NCBI RefSeq assembly: GCF_954871325.1
Contig: NC_088777.1
Location: forward strand, 62,001 to 126,000
Reading direction: 5' to 3'
DNA: 64,000 bases
DNA from: Gordionus sp. m RMFG-2023
Lineage: Eukaryota > Nematomorpha > Gordioida > Chordodea > Parachordodidae
Positions 1 through 11,850 of this stretch are shown here, piece by piece; positions within the stretch are counted from its first letter, which is position 1, and each line of letters begins with the position of its first letter. The position numbers were made by a program, and so were the translations under genes. The notes below the pieces were generated by a model. It saw nothing but the letters and a program-made list of their open reading frames with translations, was not told where the DNA came from and did no database searches.

Positions 1-670
1 TGAACTATAAATTTAGTAATTTTAATTTACATGCACAATAATAAATCTTTAAAAATTTATTTGAAAAGATTTATTACTAAATATATACTTCGTAAACATA
101 TTTTATCAAAAATAATGGAAAATTTTAGAATAACTCATCTAAGTATAAATTTTTGAATCACATCTCATAAGATAAGAAAATTTATTATTCCTCCATCATT
201 GATTAAAGGAGAAAATTCTGATTCCCAGTCATTCTTGATGGTTCAGTTTTAATAATCTCCATTATGATTTACATGAACTCATATATCGTGATTTTGTGAA
301 ATTTCTTAAAATATTCTGAAAGCCTATTATCTTGACGGGCAATTAGTTAAATTGTTTAGTATGTCCAATCAAACATCCCTCTCCTCCCTTTGTCTAATAT
401 GATAAATATGTTTAGAAATTTCAACTTTATTTGATGATAGATAAGTCAGAAAAATAATCCGAATCACAGCTCTCATCAAAAATGATGAGTAATAGGAATT
501 TTGTTATATATTTGATGATGGATAAATTAGTAAAATAATATGGGAAATTTCTAAATTAATCAAAGGATAAAATTCTGATTTCATTATCATCATGACAGGC
601 AACATGAATAAAATGAAAGATAAAATAACTATGTGCTACTTAATCGTGAATGGTTTAAAGTTATCTGTTT
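1..670. other. AT-rich stretch, no gene recognised
   Basis: Nothing here reads as a convincing exon. Two portions (about 170-240 and 480-600) share words such as gattaaagga/aaaattctgatt and tgatgatgat, hinting at an old internal duplication. It may be intron or 5' flank of the exons that begin near 676. Confidence 0.3.
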
Positions 671-997
671 TATAGAAGGATATAGTAACTCAATGCTTGA
701 TGAAGAGGAAAGGTATCTTAAATTAAAAGTTGCATGTGAGAAATATATGATATTTATAAATAGGTTTAGTTTGATTTTATTTAAATTATTTTAACTTTTT
801 TTTACAGAAAACATACCTTTTATTTCTGGATATATATAGGATCAAGACCCAAATTTTTAGAAGGCTAAATATAAATATTATGAGGTGAATAAATATTTTA
901 CAACTTTAGATAATTAAACCAATCCCTATAAAGAAGTCTAATAATTTAGCTAAAATCAATTAAAATTATCTGATACATCATATATTTCCATATGCAG

Positions 998-2499
998 CTT
1001 TCAATTTCAACTATCTCATTTCCACTTCATCGGGCAATGAATACCTATATTCTTTTAGATATAAACCAGAAAACCTCAGTTGATTATTTTATCTTTTATT
1101 TAAATTATTTTTTCAGTTTTATCATAAAGCTCAAAAATAAGGAGAAAAATTATATTCCCCATCATTGACAGATTAAAAAGTTAATAAAATTACAAAATAA
1201 TAGAAAAAAATTATATTGGTTGTTGGATACCATGCTTTTTTCTTTTCCTATAATTGTGTTGCAGAGATATCCTAAAACTTATTTGGTATATATGTATTAA
1301 TTATGTAAGAAGTGTAATATTAATGAAGATTTTGTAAAAATTCTGGTATATATATTTAGATGTATAAGAATATGCTTATGATATGTGAAATGAATGAAAT
1401 GTAAGCTTAAATGCATGAATATGATGAATTTAAAGTGTTTAAATAATAGTTTACAGAATAAAATCCTATATATATATATATCTACAAAACATATATTTAA
1501 TGTATAAAAATAAACGTTTAGAGGTTTGAATTCTATACACCTCTAATTAAATTTCTAATTTAATAATGTTTAGTTCTATATAGATACGAATCCTAAATTA
1601 TTAAAAAATATACTCGCCGAAGAAAATATTGATTCGAATTTAACATACGGGATGCAATTTTTATCCAATGAAACTCACGTTTATAATTTTAATGATTATA
1701 GATACATCACTAACGAAGCAGCCACAATGGTAAATACGTTTAGCCTTTATACATTCTTGACTATCTTTTAAATTCTTTATTTATAAAGTTACGATTTATA
1801 CAACCATACCGAGGATTACTTAAAGTTCATGAATACCACGAATCGTATATAATTCTTAAAGGTTCATTGAGGAGCCCATTCTCCAAATTATTATCCATAT
1901 TTTTCAAGATATTGAACTATAATCTTAGTTTAATTCTCCATTCAAGTCCTAAAGTTAATGTCATCCTGCAAAATTGTCAAAATAACAACAGTAAAATTAT
2001 TTTAATTACATTTTATTCTATTATTATGTATTACTATCCTACAAAGGCCTTGATCTAGACAACTTTGAATCTAGCTTTGAAAAAAGTTAATTTTAAAAAT
2101 TTTACTAATTTATAAAATAATTAAATTTTCATTCAATAGCAATTTATATAGATGAACAAAGTCTTTCTCATTACGTGTCATTTGAGGGAATTTATAATTT
2201 GGTTATCTCCGAAGGAAACGAGACAATCTTTATAAAGTTTAAAAATATAAAATTGACAAAAATTAAATTAAAAAATATACAATAGAAATCTGCCTTTGTA
2301 TCCCTTTAGTAATTTAGCCATTCCTCACTTGCACTTCATTGATTTAATATATACATCCGTGATTAAATATTACAACAAGGGACATACTTACAATTTAAAC
2401 TTATTCCAGACACCCTTTGAAGATATGAAAAAGGCACTAAAATATTGGGAAAACTTTTATATTTCAGAAAATATGAAGGTAATATTAACCTCTTTTTAA
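998..2499 (+). CDS. Unrecognised multi-exon gene, secreted/membrane-type fragment
   Basis: Five exons agree in phase: 998-1078, 1584-1729, 1789-1861, 2140-2236 and 2286-2478, each between AG and GT. The reading runs on to a stop at 2497-2499 if the last donor is not used. The product is rich in Tyr, Phe and Asn with possible N-glycosylation sites (NETH, NETI). Recognisable stretches include NYLISTSSGNEYLY, LTYGMQFLSNETHVY, HYVSFEGIYNLV and DMKKALKYWENFY. The residue mix looks like a real protein, unlike the low-complexity frames nearby. The 278-bp gap after 1861 is also open in frame to 2056, so exon 3 could be longer and the gene model is provisional. A further exon candidate lies at 676-763 (frame GYSNSMLDEEERYLKLK). 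I do not recognise the family. Flanking exons to 3.6 kb may belong to the same gene. Confidence 0.42.
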
Positions 2500-2921
2500 G
2501 AAATAGATAAAAATTTTATCTAGTCTCTATAAAGCTAGTTTAAATATGTTTAGAGCGGATAACCAAAAAATCTATGAAATTTACATCTTTAAATAAATGA
2601 ATAGATAATATTTTCTGTATATTTTTTGAAGTTAATAATCCAATCGCTCACATTCCTTTATTAAAGTTTTTGCGAATATACGCAATTTAAAATTTCAAAA
2701 AAAAATGAAGTTATAAATTTTTAAAAGGAGATAATCTAATTAGCAATAAAAGCTTCTTAAAAAAAATAAAGTTATTTTTAATATCCTATTTTAGTTTAAA
2801 TATATCACCTCATTTCCTAAAAAAGGTTTCAGTTATAGTATATATTTTACTATATTATGTATGTATCACAAAATATTTTTAATAAAAAAAATTAGTTGGT
2901 AATACAAGTAAACTTCAATAG

Positions 2922-3338
2922 ATCTAATCCTTGCAATATAGTGTTAATTTGTATCAATAATGGTTCAGAATTTCAAATTCTCCTAGGAATGAATCAATAT
3001 GTAATTAGGAAATGTATTATTAATTATTTTTTTATACAATAGACATTATTATTAAAAATTTCCCATTTATTGCTAACTTATCCCAATTTCCTACTAATCT
3101 TACTTCTTTATTACTATTATATAAATCATTATTTAAGGCAATCTTTAAACAAAACAATACATCTTTGACCTTGGAAATTCATGACAATGACATTGTCCAC
3201 AGTATTATACAAAATGATTGTATAATTTATAGTATAAGGTGTTACGTGAATTTGTTAGAGAACGAAGATCAGATCATAAATGTAATAACTCATTCTACTT
3301 GGAATGTTACGAAACATTTCTACTTATCATATTTATAA
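2922..3338 (+). CDS. Two further phase-matched exons, probable extracellular domain
   Basis: Exon 2922-3000 and exon 3138-3338 join in phase 0 across a 137-bp intron (gtaatt...tttaag). The second frame is open for 66 codons to a TAA at 3336-3338. Visible stretches are CNIVLICINNGSEFQILLG, TSLTLEIHDNDIVHSIIQ and NVITHSTWNVTKHFYL: alternating hydrophobic residues, several Cys and NxT/S sites, as in an extracellular beta-rich domain. A third candidate exon at about 3481-3572 would add a hydrophobic, membrane-like segment (NISDILVTHTGIIIYAFYML). These could be the 3' part of the gene at 998-2499, but I could not join the two in phase. The stop at 3336 could be real or could mean the exon ends earlier. 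Function unknown. Confidence 0.4.
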
Positions 3339-3951
3339 TATTAATTGATTGGAGGAATGCTTAAAAATTTATAATTTTATTAATAATATTATATATAATT
3401 TCTCAATGGTTATTATAATGGTATCATTTTTTTAAATAGATTTTTATATGTTATATTCATTTTAATAAAATATTAACAGGAAGGGTTTATTATTAAATTT
3501 ATTAAATATATCTGATATTTTAGTGACCCATACAGGGATTATTATATATGCTTTTTATATGTTAGGGGAAGTTTAAATAAATGAAAGGGATACATTTATC
3601 TCTTAATTAAAACTGGAGTTACATGATAAAATTAGAAAGTCATGTTTAATAATTTTTTCTAGGTGATAACGTATGCCCGTTTAGCTATGCCACATGGTCG
3701 CCTATGATCATCCTTAAGATATATTGACTCTTTTATAAGCAAAATAAAGATTATTTAAGAATTTTGTTGAGATAAACCATAACTTGTAATCTAAAACTCT
3801 GCCATTGTAATCATAATTAAAGGGAGTATTACCTTAGAACTTGTTAAACTTTTATTGATAATTTTTTTTGTGTTGCAATAATAAACATTAGTATTTATAT
3901 AAAGCTATATTTACAATTATTAAATTTTTATTGTATACGGCTCATATGGTA

Positions 3952-4075
3952 TAGTTAATGGCTCGATTTTTATAAACGTTAACCAATATTTTAGCCAAAA
4001 ATATTATGTAAGCCTCGAGAGATGTCGGGCTTACATAATAAACCATTTTAAGAATCGATCCATTTAGCAACACTT
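3952..4075. mobile_element. Degenerate hAT-type MITE
   Basis: Ends resemble the tagtgttgttaaa(c/t)ggctcg family seen cleanly at 8798-9011 and 16862-17084, with the internal words ttttagcca and taagcctcgag. It sits inside the larger dispersed repeat, and a matching copy lies in the second repeat at 39049-39200, so it was present before that repeat was duplicated. Confidence 0.5.
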
Positions 4076-5300
4076 GGACATGGTCCTGGCAGAATTCGCC
4101 CATTTCTAAAGGACATTAACTCCCCAGTAATTATCACAGATTCTTCAATCACCATGCTGACCAGCTTCTGTTAAATTTTAGGGCGGTGATAATCCAGGCT
4201 TTGGGTCTTCCATATATTTTGGCACCCTACCCATTCCCTTGCAAAAACCCAATAATAATATCAGGCTAATTATAGCTCTACCTTTAGATGCCTTGTCACC
4301 AAAATAATTTCCTCAAAAATTAAACATTATACTTCTCTCATTTAGAGTCGATTTTAACTTGGTGGAAATCCCGAGTGGTTGTGAGGCTTCGATACAATTA
4401 GCTCGCACTCATTTAGAAAACAATCCCTCAAATGAAATCTTGATTAGGATCTTCGCCAATGCCTGCAAAACCCTGTCTCAAAATTCTTTCTTAATTCGAG
4501 CACTCTTTTTTAACAAATTTCTCCCTTCTCATATCAATACCCTTCCACTTTACATTTCGATTTTTATAAAATTCCTTCCTAAAAGGGATCAACAGAGTTA
4601 TCCCTTTGGATCATTGCTATATTGAATTAATAATATATTCAGGCAATCAATGTCACCTGCTCCCTTTTTCTCTATGTCCAGAACATTGATCATGTTATAA
4701 TCTATCGCTCATCCAATAATCCTAGAGATCGGTTTTTCTTTAGAGTTAATTCGCAATCGGAGTAAATTAGAATTCATCCGAGATACCCGTTTGGAGACCT
4801 AAGCTGTTTGCACTTTTCCACATTCAATTAGACTCTTTGCAATTTGGATGATATCTACTCCTACTATCCTCCCATATCTTTTAAAAAACTTTTCTATTAT
4901 ACCGCACATTCTTTACGCACTGCAGATTAAAAATGTTTACTCAAAAATCTTTAGTAATAATTTAATAATTTTATGTAAAACTATGTATACGTGCAAAATT
5001 ATTTTTGATTTAATTCATTAGCTTGTAAGTTATCCCTTTTTTTAAATGAAATTGATAATAGATATAGAATACTTATGTGAGGTTCAAAATATAATTTTTA
5101 ATGAACTTCAAATGATGTAAAATAAAGCGATGTTTTTTATATGCCAAGACTTTTAGTTTCTGAAGTTAAATCTGGTAACCAGATTTAGAAAAATAAGCGG
5201 AATTAGTTAATATTTAAACAAAAAATTACAGTTATTCTTTAAATTTAAGAGAAACAAAATAGATTTATAGATTTTGGAAGGCCCGTTTGGCACGGGCCTA
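4076..5300. repeat. Dispersed repeat, copy 1 (about 1.2 kb)
   Basis: Nearly co-linear with 39200-40150: both begin tggacatggtcctgg, share aacaatcccctcaaatga-like and ggcaatcaatgtcacctgct words, and end near ggagggcccgtttggc-like sequence. Copy 2 lacks about 250 bp present here around 4700-4990. Both preserve the same MITE upstream. Copy 2 is preceded by a LINE-type RT fragment (38627-38790), so this may be the flank or tail of a non-LTR element, but no frame is convincing on either strand. Confidence 0.6.
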
Positions 5301-5519
5301 TATGATCACCGTGAGAATCAAAAATAAACATAATTTCCAAATTATGAAATGTTCCCTAGAGATATTATTTCGTGCTTCTGTAAAATTTAATTTTAAATTT
5401 TTCTTGTTTTGCCCCATGGTTCGATTTTAAAGTCATTTTCCTACATAGATATATTTGGGTTCCGAACTCATATTATTAACCTAACCTTGATAAAGTTGAA
5501 TTGAATATAATAAACCTAA

Positions 5520-5635
5520 GATATATTTATAAAAATTTGCAAGGCAGGACCCAACCCACCCCGATATTTTTTAAAAAATATTAGGCCCGACCTATCCCGG
5601 CCCCGATTTTTCTACTTTTGCAGATCTCTAATAAG
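5520..5635. mobile_element. Possible GGGCC-rich MITE fragment
   Basis: Contains gcccgacctatcccggcccc and ends with tgcagatctcta. Similar CCGGGC-rich strings bounded by agagacct occur at 35260-35400 and 17190-17430, so a small repeat family is likely. Ends and target duplication were not established. Confidence 0.3.
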
Positions 5636-5639
5636 AATT

Positions 5640-6095
5640 ATTTATGTTTTGATAATATACTCATTTGTATTAATTATAATTGTTAAATTTCATTTTTTTA
5701 AACACGGTACAATAATTGCACATATTTTATAAAAATTTTATTTATTTAAAATATAGTTATCAATAAATTAATATAATTTGTAAAAAAAATTTCTACATTT
5801 TAAAATTTATTTTATTGTATATTATCATTAAAATAAATACATTGTTTAAATAAAAGAATGTTATTATTTAATAATAAATAAAATTTATGATAAAATTCTC
5901 TGTAAAATTTTGTTATATGCAAAAATTTAGTTAAAATAATTACTTGAATAAAATATAATGAGCGATCATAAAAAATGGGAGGGTTGAGGGAGGGTGGGGG
6001 GGGGAGGAGGGTGGATAATTTTTTTTTCTTTCTACACCGAATGAATTGAATTCATTAACAATTTACTAAACATTAATAAAATTTTCAGAATGATG
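5640..6095. other. Non-genic AT-rich stretch with G-rich run
   Basis: No exon seen. A G-rich tract (gggagggtggggggggg...) sits at about 5981-6015 and is followed by ggtggataattttt, which mirrors a C-rich tract at 43678-43700. Confidence 0.3.
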
Positions 6096-6099
6096 CTTT

Positions 6100-6277
6100 C
6101 AGTCTCGTATTAATCATAAATTTGGTCAAAATTTTGTTACTAATATTTTTTCATTTATGCTGGCTACGAAGACACTAATAAAGCACAAAATATAAATTGT
6201 TAATAGGGTTTGGGGGCGAAGTCCCCAAAAAAATTTTTAAAACTCCTTCCCCCAGGACAATCCTGGCTACGCCACTG
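6100..6277. mobile_element. Possible hAT MITE with CAGTGGCGTAGC-type end
   Basis: The right end reads ggctacgccactg (6265-6277), the reverse complement of the common animal hAT end CAGTGGCGTAGCC. The best left partner is cagtctcg at 6100. Putative 8-bp target copies gatgcttt and actgcttt match at only 6 of 8 positions, so the left boundary is weak. Confidence 0.35.
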
Positions 6278-6313
6278 ACTGCTTTTAATAAGTTTCCGAA
6301 CACGGTTTAACAG

Positions 6314-6546
6314 CACTTTAAAAAAGTCCGAACCCACTGCTAGTGCCTTGGCCACCACTATTATCTGTAATAATATTATATGTATATACGTTTTATCCTT
6401 TTTTATTCGTCGGTTTATGGGTATTAGTGTTTTCCCTTTCCATAGTTCATAAAGAATTAAAAACTACAATGCGTGTTACATGGAATAAGAATGGCATTAC
6501 CAAAGAATGCGCAAAACGTAGAAATCTATTACAATCAACAAGTTGA
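6314..6546 (+). CDS. 3' end of an unrecognised spliced gene (two exons)
   Basis: Exon 6314-6366 (after ggtttaacag) and exon 6446-6546 (after a strong pyrimidine-rich acceptor ending ttccctttccatag) join in phase, with the donor at 6367 reading gtaata. The joined frame includes TLKKSEPTASALATTII then HKELKTTMRVTWNKNG and a basic tail ending NLLQSTS before TGA at 6544. Upstream exons were not found, because the region just before is a possible MITE. An alternative is a continuous frame through the intron, which would give a hydrophobic segment, but the splice-site quality favours splicing. Family not recognised. Confidence 0.42.
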
Positions 6547-6910
6547 CATAACGAACAATTAAGTGCGATAAATTAAATTAATACATAGAGAAACTTAGCA
6601 GAGTCTCCATCTGAAGATGGAGACTGAAGAGGAACACAAAATTTACCTAGTTATTACAAACAATAAAAAAACTTTATTTTTATTATTGTAAAAATTATTT
6701 ATATAATATTTGATATTCCTTAAAGAAGCATTCTATGCCATCAATTTAATTTATATCTTTTTAATAGCATATTACAACTTATATTAGTTAAAATATTTTT
6801 GACGCAGATGGCAATAATTGTAATAGAATTATAAATTAATAATAAAATGTATAACATTTACATTTACATTTTATTATATTATTATGTTAATGGTTTTTTT
6901 TTCATATTTC

Positions 6911-6972
6911 AGAGGGCTATTTTGCAGCAGAGGCCTTCCAGAAGGCTTCAAATTAAGTCTGACAATTCAAGC
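6911..6972 (+). CDS. Isolated exon with strong splice sites
   Basis: Preceded by a long pyrimidine tract ending catatttcag and followed by GTAAGT. Two frames are open; one reads GLFCSRGLPEGFKLSLTIQA. That frame continues in phase into a possible next exon after cctttag at about 7026 (LLLFISNIVINDPIHICQ, stop near 7100). Parent gene unknown. It may also be a transposon exon. Confidence 0.35.
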
Positions 6973-7099
6973 TAGTAAGTTGTAGATTGTCCTTTGCCCA
7001 ACTTTTTGTGAGTATTCCTTTAGACCTCTTACTATTTATTTCCAACATCGTTATTAATGATCCAATCCACATTTGTCAAATAAATATATCTAGTTTGTT

Positions 7100-8365
7100 C
7101 TAATATTCCAATAATTAGAGTTATGATTTTATTCATATTATAGAGTTAACCTTTTTATTCGTTACCTTTTCTTAATTATAATTATTTTTATTTTTTTTAC
7201 TATTTACTATATAGTATCTTAAAAAGACTAATTATCTGGATTGGTTTTAGTTATCAATCATCTAACAAAACTGATTCCAAAACACTTGATTTAAGTCCCG
7301 CAGCAAAATAGAATTATCACTAAAGCAGTCATATTATTGTTAACACAACTCTTGCAGTTACATGACACTGAATAGAATCATCCTCAACTCCTCATTTTTT
7401 TTTAAAATAAACTCTTTATGGTCAGTAGCATATTGTATTAGACGACTTCTAAGGTGTAACTTGATTGAGCTTATGTCTAACAACTCTGGTTCAAAAATAA
7501 TATTTTAAAATATATTAAAGCTTTAAATTATTGTGATTCCTGAAAAATATTAAATTTAGGGTGGGAAACCAATTCAGGGTCCCCATAGCCCCAACTAAAC
7601 TCTCGTGTATACACTTGATTAAGATAATTGTTAATGATATAAATTATATTCCCTCCAAAAGTATCGTATGCTTTTTATATTCGTTTAAAAAATCATCTAA
7701 CAACAATAATACAATATCAAGCGATTTAATATTAATATCTAACTTTCAAATATTATATATAAAAAATTCCTATAAATATTTTTAAAAAACTAATAAACAA
7801 TTTAACATTGAATATAATATAAATGATATTAATCTTATAATTTCTAGAAATTAAACCTTTATAAATTTATTAATAATCATCATTTTCTGCTATTGAACCC
7901 TCTTCAAGGTTATGTTTTTTATTTTGGTAATTAAGTATTGCTGTAACATTGATAGTTATCCGTGTAACTCAATGTTATATAAGTTTATTTCCTATAAATT
8001 AGCTTTGTAGGACGTTACATCATCAGAAAACTATTTTATTAATTGGAAGAATTAAATATAAAAAATAATAAAATCTTTTAAAAACTTGACTGTTTCGAAT
8101 CGTCGAATTTATCATTCGAATTATTTTCTTAGTTAACCAGTAAAATGAGAAAGTAGCTTTGTAAACACACTTCTTACAATATGCGATCGCAAATAGAATA
8201 GGGTTATGAAATTAATTGAGAAAATTAAGTAAAATAATCTCATAATAATAAAATTTTACTATTTTGAAAAAAATTTTAATTAAGTTTGGATAGTTGTATA
8301 TTTTATACATTAAAGGATAAAAACAAAAAAAATATTAACCGATTTTTAACTATAATAACTATAAA
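7100..8365. other. AT-rich, mostly non-genic
   Basis: One exon-like frame follows ctcttgcag near 7360 (TLNRIILNSSFFF...) and runs to about 7508, but it is weak. Nothing else is supported in this stretch. Confidence 0.25.
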
Positions 8366-8368
8366 AAG

Positions 8369-8578
8369 AATAGGAACTATTTACTCTTTTTTCGAAGAAT
8401 TTTATATTAGATCTCCAACCTGGAAATACACGAGACACGTATAAATGGAATTCCTTTGCTTGTGGAATTTTGCTCCAAATAACTGTATACAACGATCCTT
8501 TATCATGCTCAGCCCTGAGAAATAATTCATCTGAATCTTTATTTAGTCAAATTATATATAATATCGTATATAAAAATT
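8369..8578 (+). CDS. Exon-like open frame, unrecognised
   Basis: A 69-codon open frame without ATG, with a residue mix unlike the surrounding AT noise: FILDLQPGNTRDTYKW, SFACGILLQITVYNDP, SCSALRNNSSE. A possible acceptor (tcttttttcgaag) lies at its start, and the frame ends in TAA at 8576-8578. It is probably an exon or a decayed coding remnant. No partner exon was established and no family recognised. Confidence 0.33.
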
Positions 8579-8797
8579 AACATATCTTGAATCGGTAAAG
8601 ATATTATGATAGTTTACAAAATCATAATTTTGATTTCATAATTATATATTATAATAATAAAATGAAGAGGTATAGTATTTTTATTAATATTTTAATTTTT
8701 TATAAAAGAAAAATTTAGTTTGGCGCTCCAAATCTCACAATGATAAAAATATAAATTAAACGAGAACTTAAAAAGCAAAGCTTATAGCTATATATTA

Positions 8798-9011
8798 TAG
8801 TGTTGTTAAACGTCTCAGGCGATTTTTAAAAATGGCCAACTCCATATTTTAGCCAGAAAAATATTGGCTAAGCCTCAAGATTTCTATAATGTATGTCTAG
8901 ACCTATGTTCCTTCTATGAGCAAAATCTTCAGGCTTTGGGAATATTTTTCTGCATGAATTAGGTTAGCCGTTTTTATAAATCGCCTCAAAACGAGCCGTT
9001 TAATAACACTA
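8798..9011. mobile_element. hAT-type MITE, 214 bp, with 8-bp target duplication
   Basis: Terminal inverted repeats tagtgttgttaaacg... and ...cgtttaataacacta are flanked by perfect 8-bp direct repeats atatatta (8790-8797 and 9012-9019). It is internally similar to 16862-17084 (ccttctatgagcaaaatctt). No coding capacity; presumably mobilised by a hAT transposase. Confidence 0.85.
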
Positions 9012-9019
9012 ATATATTA

Positions 9020-9663
9020 TAGCAATGAAATAGAATTCTGTTGAATACACAAAAATTAAACTGTATCGTGATATATCCCAGAATCAGAATTTTAAAGAAA
9101 AATTGTCAATCAAATATTTTCGTTAAATCAAGAAAACTCTTTAATATTGAGCGGCTTCGATAAGAAACAAAATCACACTCTTTAGGTTTAATATAAATAG
9201 AAGCGCGTAAATATAAGCGTTTTATTTGGCTAAGCCTTTGCAAAATTATATAAGTTAGCGAGGCGACACTCTATATAAAAAACGGCTCACTGCTTTACTA
9301 AAAAAAAATATTAAAAAGAATAACTCACAGCATTCATCCTCTCCCAACAAAGTCTCAGGGAAAAGGAATAATATACTAATCAAAATTTTCATGTTAATTT
9401 TATTTGTAATTTCAAATAATATTTTTTTTTTTAAAAGGAAACAGCTATTTTTTGGTTAAACCTTTTATCATAAAATGGCATAAGTAAATAATTAGCCCAT
9501 CGACGTATTTCGCATATTTTCTATGCTTAAAAATAGATTTAAATAAATAATAAAAAACAGCAGATTCTTGGTTTTTGTTAAAATAATTTAATTATATAAT
9601 CCAATTTAAATAAAACCTCTTTTTTATCTAAAATACATTTCCTTTTTTATTAAGGCTTGTTTT
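9020..9663. other. Non-genic stretch
   Basis: No exon seen. A gaggcgacactct/aacggctcactgc patch near 9260-9295 resembles MITE debris. Confidence 0.25.
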
Positions 9664-9864
9664 CTACAGCATACGCAGTAAATTCCTCTCAAGGGCGTTA
9701 TAGCGAATAATTAAATATTTATCGTTCATACCATTTATAAACATAACATTCGAACGAATTCCACAGCCATATACAGATAAAACATAATTTAAACAAAAAT
9801 AATTCTGAATCTTTCTAAAATTAACAAAAATTATATTATAAAATTTGACTTTATTACAAATCAT
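9664..9864 (-). CDS. Weak exon-like frame, unrecognised
   Basis: A 66-codon minus-strand frame. Its C-terminal half (SVYGCGIRSNVMFINGMN, LIIRYNALERNLLRML) has balanced composition, while its N-terminal half looks like translated AT-rich DNA. It could be a terminal exon or a remnant. No splice partner was identified. Confidence 0.25.
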   Translation of the reverse strand: MICNKVKFYNIIFVNFRKIQNYFCLNYVLSVYGCGIRSNVMFINGMNDKYLIIRYNALERNLLRML

Positions 9865-9917
9865 ATGAAAATTTTTATTGAAATATCTCGCTGGTATTTC
9901 TGAAGCATATTATTATT

Positions 9918-9974
9918 ATTAAAGAAAGAAAGAAAGAAAGAAAGTAAGTAAGTAAGAAAGAAAGAAAGAAAGAA
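9918..9974. repeat. (GAAA)n/(GTAA)n microsatellite
   Basis: About 14 tetranucleotide units, mostly gaaa with a central gtaa block. Confidence 0.95.
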
Positions 9975-10745
9975 ACGATTGGCCGGCCATCTAAAATGAT
10001 CTCGGATCCTTTCAAATTACATACCGATGATATAATAGCGAATTAATTCCCTTAATATAGAATTAAAAAAAATTATTCGTTCATTTTCATATTGCTATTT
10101 ATTGGTTGAGGAGATTCTAAAACCTTGATCGCATGCTAAAAAAATGAAAATATAAGAAGAATAAAATCATAAAAAATCAAAAAAAATCATATTTGGAAAA
10201 AGAATTGCTTCAACATCAAAATAGAGAAATGAATAAAAATGACAGGGAACCTTAAATTTTTCAAAAGGAAAAAAATACGTCATTAGAATTTGGCATTCTA
10301 TAATATTCAAGATCTTCGATCCCAGTGGTCTGATAAATAAGGTCGCACACGAAAATACTGAAATGTGATAGATATAATTTAAGAACTAAAAAAAATTTGA
10401 TATTTGAATTTCTTATCAAATTATACATGATGCATCGGGTGAGGAACCGAAAAAAAAGACTAATATAACATAAAAAATTTTAAAAAATAAAAAAACATTC
10501 ACTATATAAAAGTAAAAAGAAAATATTTCTTATTTATTTTTATTCATCAAGAGTATGATATACTCTACTAATTGTAGTTGTTGTAATATTATATTTTTTA
10601 ATGTTTATTTTTGGGTTTATTGATTTTTTATGTATAATGGTTGTTGAAATGTTCATTATCTTGTAATGTTTTTAAAAAAGAAATATTTTTTTATATATAT
10701 TTTATAAGTTTATAAAAAAATTTCGGTTATTTATATTTTTTTTAA

Positions 10746-10772
10746 GGGGGGGGGGGGGGGGGGGGGGGGGGG
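10746..10772. repeat. Homopolymer of 27 guanines
   Basis: An uninterrupted G27 run in a very AT-rich context. The apparent polyproline ORF on the minus strand here is an artefact of this run. Confidence 0.95.
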
Positions 10773-11334
10773 ATTTTAAAAATTATATAATTATTATTGT
10801 TTTTATGAGAAATTTTTAGAATGAAAGAATTTAAAAAAAAATTGTTGTGTGTAATTTTACTGTTTATCAAGTTCTTGTATTGTATTAAGGTAGTTACAAT
10901 AATTTCGTCTTTTTTAAAAAAAATAAAGATACCTATAAGGTTATTCGGCATAATCAATTACTAATCACTATACGAAAGATATTTAAAAAAAAGTAAAATT
11001 TTGGAAATAAAGGTATAATATATTTTTAATTTTATTTTGAAATTTACTTTTATATAACAAATAGTAATTATGACCATAATCACTTTTGTTATCGTTAACT
11101 AAAGTAAAAATAATTTTAATAAAGGTTTTAATTAATTTTTTATAATTTTATCTGTTCAAAAATCATAAATATAAAAGTTATTGTATAAAAAATTGAAATA
11201 TAAAAATTACATAAAACAAATTACAAGGTAATAAAATATATAAAAATTTAAGTATAAAAGAAATTTAAAATTTTTTTTTCTTAACCATGTTTAATCGCAA
11301 AGTATAAAGACATTTTAATATGTGGAATGCAGTA

Positions 11335-11850
11335 ATAATTGGGTTTGACTAAACTGCAAATGCTAATGATCATTTTTTTATGATATGTATTTATATTATT
11401 AGATAATCAATAAATAATGAACAGACATTAATAGTTGTACTTTCTTTTATCACATAATAAATAGTTTAAATCTATTAATACAATTATCTTAAAAAAGCAT
11501 TATAATAACATTTAAATTACAATAATATAAAATCCGCCAGTTGGCGTATTATTATTTAATTTTTTTCATGAAATAATAATACGCCAAATTGCGGATTTAA
11601 TATTAATGAAATTTAAAATGTAATTACAATTATTTTTAATTTAAATATGTTAAAAGATTTAAACTCTTTATTAAGAAATAAAAGGAAATAAAACTATTAA
11701 TGTCTATTCATTTATTATTGAGTATATCTAATAATATAATTTTTTTAAAGTTATTTATAGAGTAGGAAAATGAAACTAGCTTCAATTAAGAGAGAATATA
11801 TCAAAAAATTTTACCTTGGCATTTGCAGTCTACCCTAGTATTTGTAATTT
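11335..11850. repeat. Inverted repeat (arms about 230-280 bp) around a GGCGTATTATTA centre
   Basis: The left arm begins ggtttgactaaactgcaaatg; the right arm ends with its mirror, catttgcagtctaccc. The arms meet at 11534-11594, where atccgccagttggcgtatta faces its near mirror across a short spacer. Single-arm relatives occur at 15890-16110 and 43860-44000. It may be two solo long terminal repeats head to head, or a MITE; coding content nil. Confidence 0.7.

Noticed and set aside
6602-6625. 11-bp stem, 2-base loop hairpin (agtctccatct/agatggagact) as a histone-type 3' end
   Set aside because: The stem-loop size and flanks do not fit the histone mRNA signal, and the upstream exon is not histone-like.
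10742-10957. Minus-strand ORF ending in polyproline
   Set aside because: Its end is the translation of the 27-G run and the rest is AT noise.
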